Of a stretch of DNA of 64,000 nt, positions 18,201 to 26,662 are shown piece after piece. A program made the translations under genes and the position numbers. Where the stretch lies: NCBI RefSeq assembly GCF_001690685.1, contig NZ_LZGL01000003.1:124001-188000 (forward strand), read 5' to 3'. The notes below the pieces were generated by a model that worked only from the letters and a program-made list of their open reading frames with translations, was not told where the DNA came from and did no database searches. Source of the DNA: Gilliamella sp. wkB112. Its GTDB lineage: Bacteria > Pseudomonadota > Gammaproteobacteria > Enterobacterales > Orbaceae. How positions within the stretch are numbered: the stretch's first letter is position 1; each line of letters begins with the position of its first letter.

Positions 18201-19172
18201 ATGAGATTAAATTTCAATATTGTAATTGTTGATGATGATTTTGAACAATCAAACAAGAAAAAGTGTTACTCAATAAACCGTTTGAAAGACGATATCGAAC
18301 AATATATCAAAAATAAAGGGTTCTCACCTGAATTTTTTAGATATACTAATTTGGATTCCTGTTTAAATGATGAAAGTCTTGATGGTAATAAACATAGAAA
18401 TAGAATAGATTTTTATTTAAGCGATAACAATTTAGAAGGGAAGGAAGAAGGGGAAGAAGGAGAAAAACCAAAAAATAAAAATGGTATCGACTTATATTTA
18501 AATTTAAAAAATCAAATTGGTAGTAAAATATTATGTGATTTTTTGCTTTATACTCGTTCAGAAATTGGTGAAGTAGTAGCAAAATTATCTAATACACTTA
18601 AAGAAAAAAATGATCCTAATTTATTTACTCGTTTTACATTTGTATCCCGTCCTAATGAACCTTCTGATACAGATTGGCACAAACCAGTTAAAGCTGTTAT
18701 TGATCTTATCATAACTCGTCGTGAAGAAATTAATAACTTTAGAGGTTTATATGCTCAATATACTTCTAAAATACATAAAGAATTACAAAGAACCCATAAC
18801 TTAGATCCTAATTTGAGTTTTTGTAAGATAATTAACAGTGTCTGTCAAACTGGAGATATGAATGAAGATATATTTCAATCTTTACATAGAATAAGAATGA
18901 TTAGAAACAGCCTAATGCATGAAGATGAAAAACTTTGCAATAAAACAAATAAGTATAAGATTGATTGCGTTATTAAAAAGCATAAAATAACAAATACGTT
19001 ATCAACTAGCGAAGATGATGAAGATCCTCGTAAGTTTAAAAAAGAACTTGAAACTATCTATGAAGATGATCTGAAAAAATATAGAGATGAACTTAAATTA
19101 ACTTATGATAATGTAACTCATGCATGCAATTCATACAGAGAACGGCAACAGAGAAAAAAAAGGAAATCTTAA
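18201..19172 (+). CDS. Receiver-like protein with C-terminal HEPN-type Rx4H motif
   Basis: This 323-residue protein has two parts. The N-terminal half keeps the layout of a response-regulator receiver: acidic triad NIVIVDDD (Asp11-13), candidate phospho-Asp76 in FYLSDNNLEG, Thr118 in FLLYTRS and Lys161-Pro162 (HKPVKAVIDLI), with a charged insertion near 80-95. The C-terminal half is helical and contains RIRMIRNSLMHEDE, where RNSLMH (Arg235 to His240) fits the Rx4H catalytic motif of HEPN RNases. The highly charged C-terminus (about 265-323) is Lys/Glu/Asp-rich. It begins five bases after the dual-GHKL gene. I infer a phosphorylation-controlled RNase effector; no family name is known to me for this fusion. 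A small AT hairpin (19216-19234) follows the stop. Confidence 0.75.
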   Translation: MRLNFNIVIVDDDFEQSNKKKCYSINRLKDDIEQYIKNKGFSPEFFRYTNLDSCLNDESLDGNKHRNRIDFYLSDNNLEGKEEGEEGEKPKNKNGIDLYLNLKNQIGSKILCDFLLYTRSEIGEVVAKLSNTLKEKNDPNLFTRFTFVSRPNEPSDTDWHKPVKAVIDLIITRREEINNFRGLYAQYTSKIHKELQRTHNLDPNLSFCKIINSVCQTGDMNEDIFQSLHRIRMIRNSLMHEDEKLCNKTNKYKIDCVIKKHKITNTLSTSEDDEDPRKFKKELETIYEDDLKKYRDELKLTYDNVTHACNSYRERQQRKKRKS

Positions 19173-19322
19173 AATATATAACCGAATTTGAGTTTTTAAC
19201 AACTTGGTAATGGGATTTACATATAATATGTAAAAATTAATAGTCAAATATGCTATAGCACTGACTATAGAGTTACGAATAATCTTTACTAATAAAGATA
19301 CAAAATAGATGGCTATGTTATA

Positions 19323-20012
19323 TTACTTTATTAACAATCCCTTTAACCTTTTTACTGAGATATCCATTATCTTTGCAATATCTTCGATTGATACACCTTT
19401 GCTTAATAACGCCGTTGCTGTTGCGTGTTCTAGTTTTTCCCGACGTGCTTTTTCGGCTTTTGTTTTGTCTTTCTCCGCCTTAATCTTATCATTCGCTACC
19501 GCCAATTTTTCTTTAGCAATCAGTTTTTCTTCCCTGCGAATGCGTTCGATAACTTGGTACGTCGGGACGTATTTTAGGCTTTGTTCTAACTCGTCCATAA
19601 GCTTAGTACCACGAAAGCTGATATAGGTTTTTGGGGTGATAATAAGGTGGTCGACAAGGTCGATATTTAAAATGCGTCCAACTTGAATGAGGCGATCGGT
19701 AATATCTTTATCGGCATCTGACGGAGTCAGCGATCCGGATGGATGATTATGGACTAAAATTACGCGTGAGGCGTTTTTTATCACCGCAACACGAAACACA
19801 TTCATTGGCTCAACATCGACCGATTTATAGGTGCCAAGTGCAATCAGTTCAATATACAGGATATAACCCGCTTGATTCATACCAATCATCCAAAGGTGTT
19901 CCTTTTCTTGGTCGATCTTGTTTTCACGCAATAATACGCGTTGCATAATGCTGTACACGTCGTCCGTACCTTCGATATAGCGTTTGTCGTGCTTGGTCAG
20001 TTTAATATCCAT
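19323..20012 (-). CDS. RadC family JAB/JAMM protein with Rpn-like C-terminal tail
   Basis: This 229-residue protein carries a RadC/JAB domain (about residues 10-140) with an intact JAMM metal site: His88 and His90 (VHNHPSG), Ser98 and Asp101. RadC paralogues of this kind sit in mobile and defence-associated islands and are probably metal-dependent hydrolases; the older DNA-repair role is not supported for the family. A helical, charged segment (about 155-195, rich in Lys/Glu/Ala) follows. The end, LLSKGVSIEDIAKIMDISVK, resembles the C-terminal segment of Rpn/PD-(D/E)XK transposase-like nucleases. It faces the methyltransferase cluster convergently. G+C looks higher than in that cluster, suggesting a separate acquisition. 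Confidence 0.85.
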   Translation of the reverse strand: MDIKLTKHDKRYIEGTDDVYSIMQRVLLRENKIDQEKEHLWMIGMNQAGYILYIELIALGTYKSVDVEPMNVFRVAVIKNASRVILVHNHPSGSLTPSDADKDITDRLIQVGRILNIDLVDHLIITPKTYISFRGTKLMDELEQSLKYVPTYQVIERIRREEKLIAKEKLAVANDKIKAEKDKTKAEKARREKLEHATATALLSKGVSIEDIAKIMDISVKRLKGLLIK

Positions 20013-20134
20013 CTCATTACCTTATAAAATCGCCCGAAAAATAATATAGCATATTCTGTTTAGGCTTGGCAGTTGTTAATCAAACAATTCCAACGGTTCA
20101 CTTTTTAGGTTATAGTGTTTGTTAAAATTATTCA

Positions 20135-20149
20135 GGAGTCTACACCGTT
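20135..20149 (+). repeat. Left copy of a 15-bp imperfect direct repeat
   Basis: GGAGTCTACACCGTT sits 15 bases upstream of the ATG of the DUF746-like gene. It matches GGAGTCTATACCGTT at 20943-20957 in 14 of 15 positions, in the same orientation. The preceding bases also partly agree (TAAAA then a T-rich stretch). See the right copy. Confidence 0.6.
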
Positions 20150-20164
20150 ATAAGGAGTGTAACG

Positions 20165-20917
20165 ATGTACCATGCTATTTTACCCAGTGAGCAACATCCT
20201 GCTGCCGAGCGATTTTTAAAGCAGTTGCCAGAATTAGTTGCAGCCAGTCCGTTATGCCGCCGTCTTAAGCCGTTTTCATTATTAATTGATATTGCCCCGT
20301 TCACCTTAAGCGCTCAGCCCCATAGCTTTATTGCTGCTCAGTTTAACCTGTCGCCGCGAGCCGCTCGTAGGCGGGATAACGTTATTTGGCAATTGCTGGC
20401 ACAGCATGAACCCGACCTTTATCAAGCGGTGCTCAACCTTGTGCAAACCATGCCTAACGAGGTTAGTCAGCAAGCACAAGCATTTAAGTCATGGCTCACG
20501 GAGCTACTTAGTACATCGGTCATGGCTTGCGATTATTGTGGATCGCTTAGCACTGTGCGTATTGGTCATCGCCTTAACTTTCGTTGCTGTAGTTGCCGAC
20601 GGACGTTTAATCCGCTAAAAAAATATCAACTACATCAGTTATCACATTGTGAGCTGTGGTTGCCTTTTGTTGACTTATTGCTACAAGGCGAGACCTGTAA
20701 AACCGTTAATCGGCAATTGGGGATTAATACCAATACCGCCGCTAAATGGCAGTCTTATTTTTTGTGGATAATGGAGCAACAAGGGTTTTCCATGTTGGCG
20801 AATTATTGCCGAGTAAAGCGGCGCCAACGTTGCCGGCAAATCTGGTTAGATGTTAAAGCCGGAGTAACATTTTTGCCCGCCATAGCCTCACGTTTTAGGC
20901 ATAAGTCACATTTCTGA
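20165..20917 (+). CDS. DUF746-like zinc-ribbon and HTH protein, transposase-related
   Basis: This 250-residue protein has an N-terminal helical region and then a zinc ribbon at about residues 121-148 (ACDYCG and later CCSCRRTF, a CxxC plus CxC/CxxC arrangement like IS1-type transposase zinc ribbons). A predicted helix-turn-helix at about 180-200 (CKTVNRQLGINTNTAAKW) follows. There is no DDE nuclease domain; the protein ends shortly after a basic stretch. The order fits DUF746-type proteins related to transposase DNA-binding parts. AAGGAG precedes the ATG. The gene is flanked by 15-base direct repeats and is richer in G+C than its neighbours, so it looks mobile or cassette-like. Its function is unknown. 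Confidence 0.65.
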   Translation: MYHAILPSEQHPAAERFLKQLPELVAASPLCRRLKPFSLLIDIAPFTLSAQPHSFIAAQFNLSPRAARRRDNVIWQLLAQHEPDLYQAVLNLVQTMPNEVSQQAQAFKSWLTELLSTSVMACDYCGSLSTVRIGHRLNFRCCSCRRTFNPLKKYQLHQLSHCELWLPFVDLLLQGETCKTVNRQLGINTNTAAKWQSYFLWIMEQQGFSMLANYCRVKRRQRCRQIWLDVKAGVTFLPAIASRFRHKSHF

Positions 20918-20942
20918 TTCATAGCGCTGTAAAAACTGTTGC

Positions 20943-20957
20943 GGAGTCTATACCGTT
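20943..20957 (+). repeat. Right copy of the 15-bp imperfect direct repeat
   Basis: GGAGTCTATACCGTT lies 26 bases past the stop of the DUF746-like gene, 808 bases from the left copy. Because the left copy is in the 5' leader of that gene, the right copy may be the leader of a second, lost gene copy; only a stop-rich AT stretch follows it. The remainder of 20958-21338 contains no gene and should hold the malX promoter. Confidence 0.55.
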
Positions 20958-21338
20958 TCAATAAGAATGCTGAATGATTTATCTTTGAAATAGCTATCAT
21001 AGAATTTTGACAGCAGTAATTACTTTTCATATCCAATAGTCGTTATAACTATGACTTATTAGGTATTAATTACCCAAGATTTATTTAAATAAAAGTAGCA
21101 GTGTTAATCTAAAATCAAGTTAGCTACTTTATTCAAGATAAAGTCAGTATAGTTAAATTAAACTGTAAGTAAAAATAGGTAAACTATCATGCTGCTTAAT
21201 TTGGTCAGTTTCTATTAATATTATTTTTATTCATATGGTTATCATCTGTATTATATTTTATTATCATTAAGATAATTCACTTCTTTAATATATGGTAAAA
21301 AATATCGTATTGCGCTAAATTAATGTGTCTTTATAAAT

Positions 21339-22940
21339 ATGGATGAAATTATGGAAAATAAAACAACAAATAAAGTAACGTTTTGGGAATTTTTTCAGAG
21401 TCTAGGTAAGACATTTATGCTACCTGTAGCTTTGCTCTCATTTTGTGGGATTATGCTTGGAATTGGGAGTTCATTAGCTAGCCAAGATGTGCGGGATTTG
21501 CTTCCTTTCTTAGATAATGCTTTTTGTATTACCATTTTTACTTGGATGAGTAAAATTGGTTCATTTGCATTTAGCTTCCTTCCAGCAATGTTTGCAATTG
21601 CTATTCCTTTAGGCCTTGCTAGAGAAGATAAAGGAGTTGCTGCTTTTTCTGGTTTTGTTGGTTATACCGTACTTAATCTGAGTATTAACTTTTATTTGAC
21701 AATTTCTGGTATTTTACCGACCACTGATCCAGCTGTCTTAAGAGCTAATGATATTCAATCGGTATTTGGTATTCAATCAATTAATACTGGTATTTTAGGT
21801 GCTATTTTTGTTGGTATTTTGGTTTATATATTACATGAACGATTCCGCTCTATTCGTTTGCCAAATGCATTAGCTTTTTTTGGTGGTAATCGTTTTGTAC
21901 CAATTATTACAACTTTTGCACTAGGTATTTTAGGATTATTAGTCCCTTTAATTTGGCCATTTTTTGCCAAAGGTATTAGTGGATTAGGTTATATTGTAAA
22001 TAGTACCGGTGATTTTGGCCCACTTATTTTTGGTACTGGCGAACGACTCTTATTACCTTTTGGATTACACCATATTTTAGTCGCTTTGGTGCGTTTTACT
22101 GATGCTGGCGGAACAATGGAAGTTTGTAATGAAACGGTTAGTGGTGCATTAACCATATTCCAAGCGCAATTATCTTGCCCAACAACTACTGAATTTTCAG
22201 CAAGCGCGACGCGATTTTTGTCTCAAGGTAAAATGCCATCATTCTTAGGGGGATTACCTGGAGCGGCATTAGCTATGTATGTCTGCGCTAAGCCAGAAAA
22301 TAGACATAAAATAAAAGGATTGCTAATTTCAGGTATTGTAGCTTGTACTATTGGTGGAATCACAGAACCATTAGAATTTTTGTTCTTATTTGTATCTCCA
22401 GTTTTATATGTTATTCATGCAGTTTTAACTGGACTTGGTTTTATGGTGATGTCTTTGCTCGGCGTAACAATTGGTAATACTGATGGTAATATTATTGATC
22501 TTGTGGTCTTTGGTATTTTACATGGTACGGCCACTAAATGGTATTTAGTACCTGTTATTGCTGCCATTTGGTTTGTTATTTATTTCTTTATTTTTAGATT
22601 TTTTATACTGAAATTTAATATAAAAACTCCAGGTAGAGAAAGTGATAACGAATCCAATACTAATAGCTCTCAAGTAAACAATAACACAACGAATAATTCT
22701 GGTTATAACACTCTTGAAATACTTGCAGCATTAGGTGGAGCGGACAATATCATTTCTTTGGATAATTGTATTACTAGATTAAGATTATCCGTAAAAGATA
22801 TTAATCTTGTCGATGACGCTAAATTAAAAGCTAACAAAGCTATCGGAGTGGTAAGACTTAATGATCATAATTTACAAGTAGTGATTGGTCCGCAGGTTCA
22901 AGTTGTAAAAGATGATTTGCAAAAATATCTAAATAATTAA
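21339..22940 (+). CDS. malX: MalX-type PTS glucose/maltose transporter subunit IICB
   Basis: This 533-residue phosphotransferase permease of the glucose superfamily matches E. coli MalX over its whole length, from VTFWEFFQSLGKTFMLPVAL through GFVGYTVLNL and FGTGERLLLPFGLHH to the C-terminal EIIB domain. The EIIB phospho-cysteine lies in SLDNCITRLRLSV, about residue 472. A low-complexity Asn/Ser linker (about 428-450) joins the IIC and IIB parts. MalX can move glucose and maltose and needs a Crr-type EIIA from elsewhere. A second in-frame ATG at 21351 fits the family N-terminus better; neither start has a clear Shine-Dalgarno. malY follows after 58 bases. No malI repressor gene lies upstream. 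Confidence 0.93.
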   Translation: MDEIMENKTTNKVTFWEFFQSLGKTFMLPVALLSFCGIMLGIGSSLASQDVRDLLPFLDNAFCITIFTWMSKIGSFAFSFLPAMFAIAIPLGLAREDKGVAAFSGFVGYTVLNLSINFYLTISGILPTTDPAVLRANDIQSVFGIQSINTGILGAIFVGILVYILHERFRSIRLPNALAFFGGNRFVPIITTFALGILGLLVPLIWPFFAKGISGLGYIVNSTGDFGPLIFGTGERLLLPFGLHHILVALVRFTDAGGTMEVCNETVSGALTIFQAQLSCPTTTEFSASATRFLSQGKMPSFLGGLPGAALAMYVCAKPENRHKIKGLLISGIVACTIGGITEPLEFLFLFVSPVLYVIHAVLTGLGFMVMSLLGVTIGNTDGNIIDLVVFGILHGTATKWYLVPVIAAIWFVIYFFIFRFFILKFNIKTPGRESDNESNTNSSQVNNNTTNNSGYNTLEILAALGGADNIISLDNCITRLRLSVKDINLVDDAKLKANKAIGVVRLNDHNLQVVIGPQVQVVKDDLQKYLNN

Positions 22941-22949
22941 TTATATATC

Positions 22950-22980
22950 CTAAAGGGAGTATTGTTTGTTCTCCCTTTAG
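22950..22980 (+). terminator. Perfect 10-bp hairpin between malX and malY
   Basis: CTAAAGGGAG (22950-22959) and CTCCCTTTAG (22971-22980) pair perfectly around an eleven-base T-rich loop, followed by TTTGT. It sits inside the malXY operon, so it may attenuate malY or protect the malX transcript end and need not be a full terminator. Confidence 0.55.
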
Positions 22981-22998
22981 TTTGTAAGGAATAATGAT

Positions 22999-24189
22999 AT
23001 GACATTATCAAACGACATTTTTGATTTTGATAAACCTGTTAATCGTTTAGGAACTTGGTGTACGCAGTGGGATTATGTTCAAGACCGTTTCGGGGTTGCT
23101 AATCTAACACCTTTTACTATTTCTGATATGGATTTTAAAATAGCGCCTTGTATCGAAAAAGCACTGGAAAAAAGAATTGAACATGGTGTTTTGGGTTATA
23201 GTCGTTGGAAAAATGAAGAATATCTTGGTGCTATTAGATATTGGTTTTCATCTCAATTTGATACCTCAATTAATTCTGAAATGATTGTCTATGGCCCATC
23301 AGTTATTTATATAATATCAAAATTAATTTCTTTATGGAGTGATGAAGGGGATAGTGTAGCATTACATACTCCAGCATACGATGCTTTTTATAAAACAATT
23401 TTAGGTAATAAAAGAAAAGTACAATCATGCCCTTTAGTTAAACAAAATAATAATTGGGAATGTGACCTAAATTATCTTGAATCAATCTTATCTAAAAAAG
23501 ATGTCAAAATACTATTGTTATGTAATCCTCATAATCCTACCGGTAAGGTCTGGAATCAGAAAGAGTTAAAGGCTATATCGAATTTATGTGATAAATATAA
23601 TGTGAAAGTCATTAGTGATGAAATTCATATGGATATGGTATGGGTTGGCAAGCATATTCCATGGAGCCAATATGGTAAAAATAACTGGGCTATAGTTTCT
23701 TCTGCTTCTAAAAGCTTCAACATTCCTGCTTTAACTGGTGCTTACGGCATCATCCAATGCGATGATACTAGAGATGATTATTTACAACAACTTAAATCTT
23801 GTGATGGACTCTCATCACCCGCGGTATTGTCATTAGTTGCAACAATAGCTGCCTATCAGGAGGGTTTACCGTGGCTTTCTCAGTTAAAAACTTATTTACA
23901 AGCTAATTTAAATTTTGTTGCTGATGAATTAAATAAAGCATTTCCCCATTTAAATTGCACCCCTCCAGATTCAACTTATTTAGCTTGGATTGATTTAAGA
24001 TCCTTTCATTTAAATGATGAAAAACTACAACATCAACTTATCTTTAAAGAAAAAGTTGCCATTATGCCTGGATATACCTATGGAGATGAAGGGCTTGGTT
24101 TTTTAAGGCTAAATGTAGGTTGTGCCCGCAGTAAAGTAGAAATTGGAGTTAATGCCATAATAAAATCCATTAAAGATATAATTGATTGA
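22999..24189 (+). CDS. malY: MalY: PLP-dependent cystathionine beta-lyase/maltose-system repressor
   Basis: This 396-residue fold-type I PLP enzyme of the MalY/PatB family cleaves cystathionine, and in E. coli it also inhibits MalT by protein contact. It matches MalY closely: GTWCTQWDYVQDRFG, PFTISDMDFKIAPCIE, the LLCNPHNPTGKVW loop, ISDEIHMDMVW and the PLP-lysine motif SASKSFNIPALTGAYG. The last segment MPGYTYGDEGLGFLRLNVGC is also conserved. AAGGA lies eight bases before the ATG. The N-terminus is six residues longer than in E. coli. No other mal genes (malT, malPQ) are in the window, so whether a MalT target exists here is unknown. Confidence 0.93.
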   Translation: MTLSNDIFDFDKPVNRLGTWCTQWDYVQDRFGVANLTPFTISDMDFKIAPCIEKALEKRIEHGVLGYSRWKNEEYLGAIRYWFSSQFDTSINSEMIVYGPSVIYIISKLISLWSDEGDSVALHTPAYDAFYKTILGNKRKVQSCPLVKQNNNWECDLNYLESILSKKDVKILLLCNPHNPTGKVWNQKELKAISNLCDKYNVKVISDEIHMDMVWVGKHIPWSQYGKNNWAIVSSASKSFNIPALTGAYGIIQCDDTRDDYLQQLKSCDGLSSPAVLSLVATIAAYQEGLPWLSQLKTYLQANLNFVADELNKAFPHLNCTPPDSTYLAWIDLRSFHLNDEKLQHQLIFKEKVAIMPGYTYGDEGLGFLRLNVGCARSKVEIGVNAIIKSIKDIID

Positions 24190-24453
24190 TTTTTCATTTA
24201 AAATATTAATGGAAAATGTTATGACTATTTAAGGTTGTAAATTTACTTATTATATAATTATCTTTATTAAATTCATTACTTGCTGGGCTATCTAAAGAAA
24301 AAACGTATAAACAATCAATATAATAAGAACGGCAACAATACATTTTTTTGTAGCTTAATTTATTTTTGTTTAACTACTCTTTTATTTGATATAGAAATAA
24401 AACAAAATGCTATTCAACTTAGTTATATTTATAACAGTGCTGCTGACTCTTAA

Positions 24454-24478
24454 GAGCAATTCGTCACAGGAATTGCTC
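24454..24478. terminator. Hairpin downstream of malY
   Basis: GAGCAATTC (24454-24462) pairs perfectly with GAATTGCTC (24470-24478) around a seven-base loop. It lies about 265 bases past malY and has no T tail, so termination is uncertain; it may be part of a decayed element. Confidence 0.35.
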
Positions 24479-24968
24479 AGCGTTATAAAAATAACTTCTA
24501 GAAAAATTAATAAAAGTAGGAAAATTATCAAATATTAAAACTGTAATCCCACACTCACTTTATAAACATTAAAAACAAATAAATCAATGTTTAAATATTT
24601 CAGCGATACAACGTTATAGAATAACTCCTCAAGATTTTACAATTATTGCTAATTAAGTAGTTAAAAAAACCTAGCTTGCTGACCAAGCATATAAGTATAA
24701 CTTTATATGGTATAAAGATGATCTTGTTTTTTGTGTTATTTTTATAAAGTTAACCATATTTAATCATAAAAATATCAAATTATTCTTAATATTATCAAAA
24801 TGTTTTGATTGTCTAACTTGTTTCATTACTCGATATATTAGTTAAATAAAAAGCACAAAATAGAAATTATGTTTTATTTATGACAATAAAAGTTAGTCAA
24901 ACAGGTGTAATAAAAAGCTCAAAAAATGTGATTAAGATCTCAAAAATAGCTAATTTATTTTATTGTTG

Positions 24969-25020
24969 TTTGATCTATCCCACAAAAACTTTATTTCATA
25001 TTTTACAAAAATGAAAATAA
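24969..25020 (+). promoter_or_regulatory. Shared upstream block, copy A (before iolT-like gene)
   Basis: TTTGATCTATCCCACAAAA, eleven variable bases, then ATATTTTACAAAAATGAAAA occur about 145-195 bases upstream of the iolT-like start. The same order and spacing recur at 27255-27306 before the first Gfo/Idh/MocA gene. The conserved core plus equal spacing suggests a common regulator or promoter architecture for the inositol genes. Confidence 0.55.
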
Positions 25021-25163
25021 AAAGCATATTCTGATTCATCATGAATACATCATGAGCATGTTTTGATGCTACAGTAGTGTTTTTTTGATTTATTTATGGT
25101 TTACTAACTAAATAATACGATAAATTTAAGATATTTATCGAACATAACAAGAGGAACTAAATC

Positions 25164-26561
25164 ATGTCGTCGATAATAATGAAACTTAATCCACAGCAAA
25201 GAAAGCGTCTTCACCAAATTACTTTTGTTGCAACATTTGGAGGTTTACTTTTCGGTTATGATACTGGTGTTATTAATGGAGCTTTCACCTCGCTTAAGAG
25301 TAATATGGGATTGACTTCTACTACCGAAGGTTTGGTAATGAGTGTACTGCTTATCGGTGCGGCATTAGGTAGTATTTTTGGGGGTCGATTTGCTGATGTA
25401 TTTGGTCGAAGAAAATACCTATTATCGTTATCTATTGTTTTCTTTCTTGGTGCTTTTTTATCTGCAGTAGCACCTAACATTGAAATTTTACTTTCCGCCC
25501 GATTTATTCTTGGTTTCGCGGTTGGGGGTGCTTCTGTTACGGCTCCTACATTTATTTCTGAAGTAGCACCTACAGAGATGCGAGGGAAACTGACAGGACT
25601 GAATGAAGTAGCAATTGTAATTGGTCAATTATTAGCTTTTGCTATTAATGCGGTCATTGGTATTACACTAGGGCATTTACCTGATGTGTGGCGATACATG
25701 TTGATTGTGCAAGCTGTTCCTGCACTTGGTTTATTAATTGGTATGTGGAATGCGCCAGAAAGTCCTCGTTGGCTTTTAACTAGAGGTCGCCGTGAAGAAG
25801 CATTGAATATTTTGAAACAAATTAGACCAGAAGAACGAGCTATAAAAGAATATCAAGATATTGTTACGTTACTTGAGGAAGAGAAAAAGAATGCTGAAGG
25901 TCAGGAAAGTGTATTAAGCATGCTTAAAACTCCATGGGTATTTAAAATTGTTATTATTGGTATGATTTGGGCAGCTATTCAACAAACAACCGGTGTTAAC
26001 GTCATTATGTATTATGGCACTGAAATCTTAAATGGGGCTGGTTTTTCCGAAACTTTAGCTCTTGTTTGTAACGTTCTTAACGGGGTTTGTTCTGTTGGTG
26101 GTATGGTTATCGGCGTTACTTTAATGGTTGATAGGTTCAAACGTAAAACAATAATTATTGGTGGTTTTTTTGTTATGGCTTCATTGCATCTATTGATTGC
26201 CGGCGTAGATAACTTTATGGTCGGAGATGCTAAACCAATCTTAATTTGGTTACTAGGTGCATTATTTGTTATGTCAATGCAAGGTACTATGGGCTTTATA
26301 ACATGGGTTGTACTTGCTGAATTGTTCCCTTTAAAAATTCGTGCGTTTGCTATGGGTATTTCAGTATTTGCGATGTGGGTTATGAATGCATTTGTGAGTT
26401 ATATGTTCCCGTTGTTAAAAGACTTATGGGGATTAGGGCCTGTATTCTTACTCTTAGCCGTGATTAACTATTCAATGATCATATTTGTAAAATTATGTTT
26501 ACCTGAAACAAGTAAAAAATCACTTGAAGAATTAGAAAAAGAATTATCAACAGGCAAATGA
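25164..26561 (+). CDS. iolT: MFS sugar porter, probable myo-inositol transporter (IolT-like)
   Basis: This 465-residue, 12-helix sugar:proton symporter shows all sugar-porter signatures: FGGLLFGYDTGVINGAF in helix 1, GGRFADVFGRRKYLL (motif A), RFILGFAVGGASVTAPTFIS with the following EVAP, PESPRWLL at the centre, and QQTTGVNVIMYYG in helix 7. The C-terminus PETSKKSLEELE is also typical. It most resembles bacterial IolT-type inositol transporters, which agrees with the dehydrogenase and dehydratase genes downstream. GAGGA lies just before the ATG. The upstream block at 24969-25020 is shared with the next transcription unit. Confidence 0.85.
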   Translation: MSSIIMKLNPQQRKRLHQITFVATFGGLLFGYDTGVINGAFTSLKSNMGLTSTTEGLVMSVLLIGAALGSIFGGRFADVFGRRKYLLSLSIVFFLGAFLSAVAPNIEILLSARFILGFAVGGASVTAPTFISEVAPTEMRGKLTGLNEVAIVIGQLLAFAINAVIGITLGHLPDVWRYMLIVQAVPALGLLIGMWNAPESPRWLLTRGRREEALNILKQIRPEERAIKEYQDIVTLLEEEKKNAEGQESVLSMLKTPWVFKIVIIGMIWAAIQQTTGVNVIMYYGTEILNGAGFSETLALVCNVLNGVCSVGGMVIGVTLMVDRFKRKTIIIGGFFVMASLHLLIAGVDNFMVGDAKPILIWLLGALFVMSMQGTMGFITWVVLAELFPLKIRAFAMGISVFAMWVMNAFVSYMFPLLKDLWGLGPVFLLLAVINYSMIIFVKLCLPETSKKSLEELEKELSTGK

Positions 26562-26662
26562 TAATTAAATTTGTAAAAGCTATTGACCTTTAAGAAACTT
26601 TTCGTCAATGCTATTAATACAAAAATAATTAATTAGGTCATAAATTTACTTAGGAGAACACC

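Larger units (their letters stand above)
24190..25163. other. Long AT-rich intergenic stretch with decayed coding sequence
   Basis: No intact gene is visible in these 974 bases. Around 24550-24700 one plus-strand frame reads IPHSLYKH, stop, KQINQCLN and ITPQDFTIIAN, stop, VVKKT, stop, LADQAYK, which vaguely resembles the end of an iron-containing alcohol dehydrogenase but is too short to claim. A nine-base-pair hairpin lies at 24454-24478, and the block shared with 27255-27310 begins at 24969. Confidence 0.3.

Noticed and set aside
24540-24720. Iron-containing alcohol dehydrogenase remnant
   Set aside because: Only a short, stop-broken stretch is suggestive; it is mentioned in the gap entry but not called.
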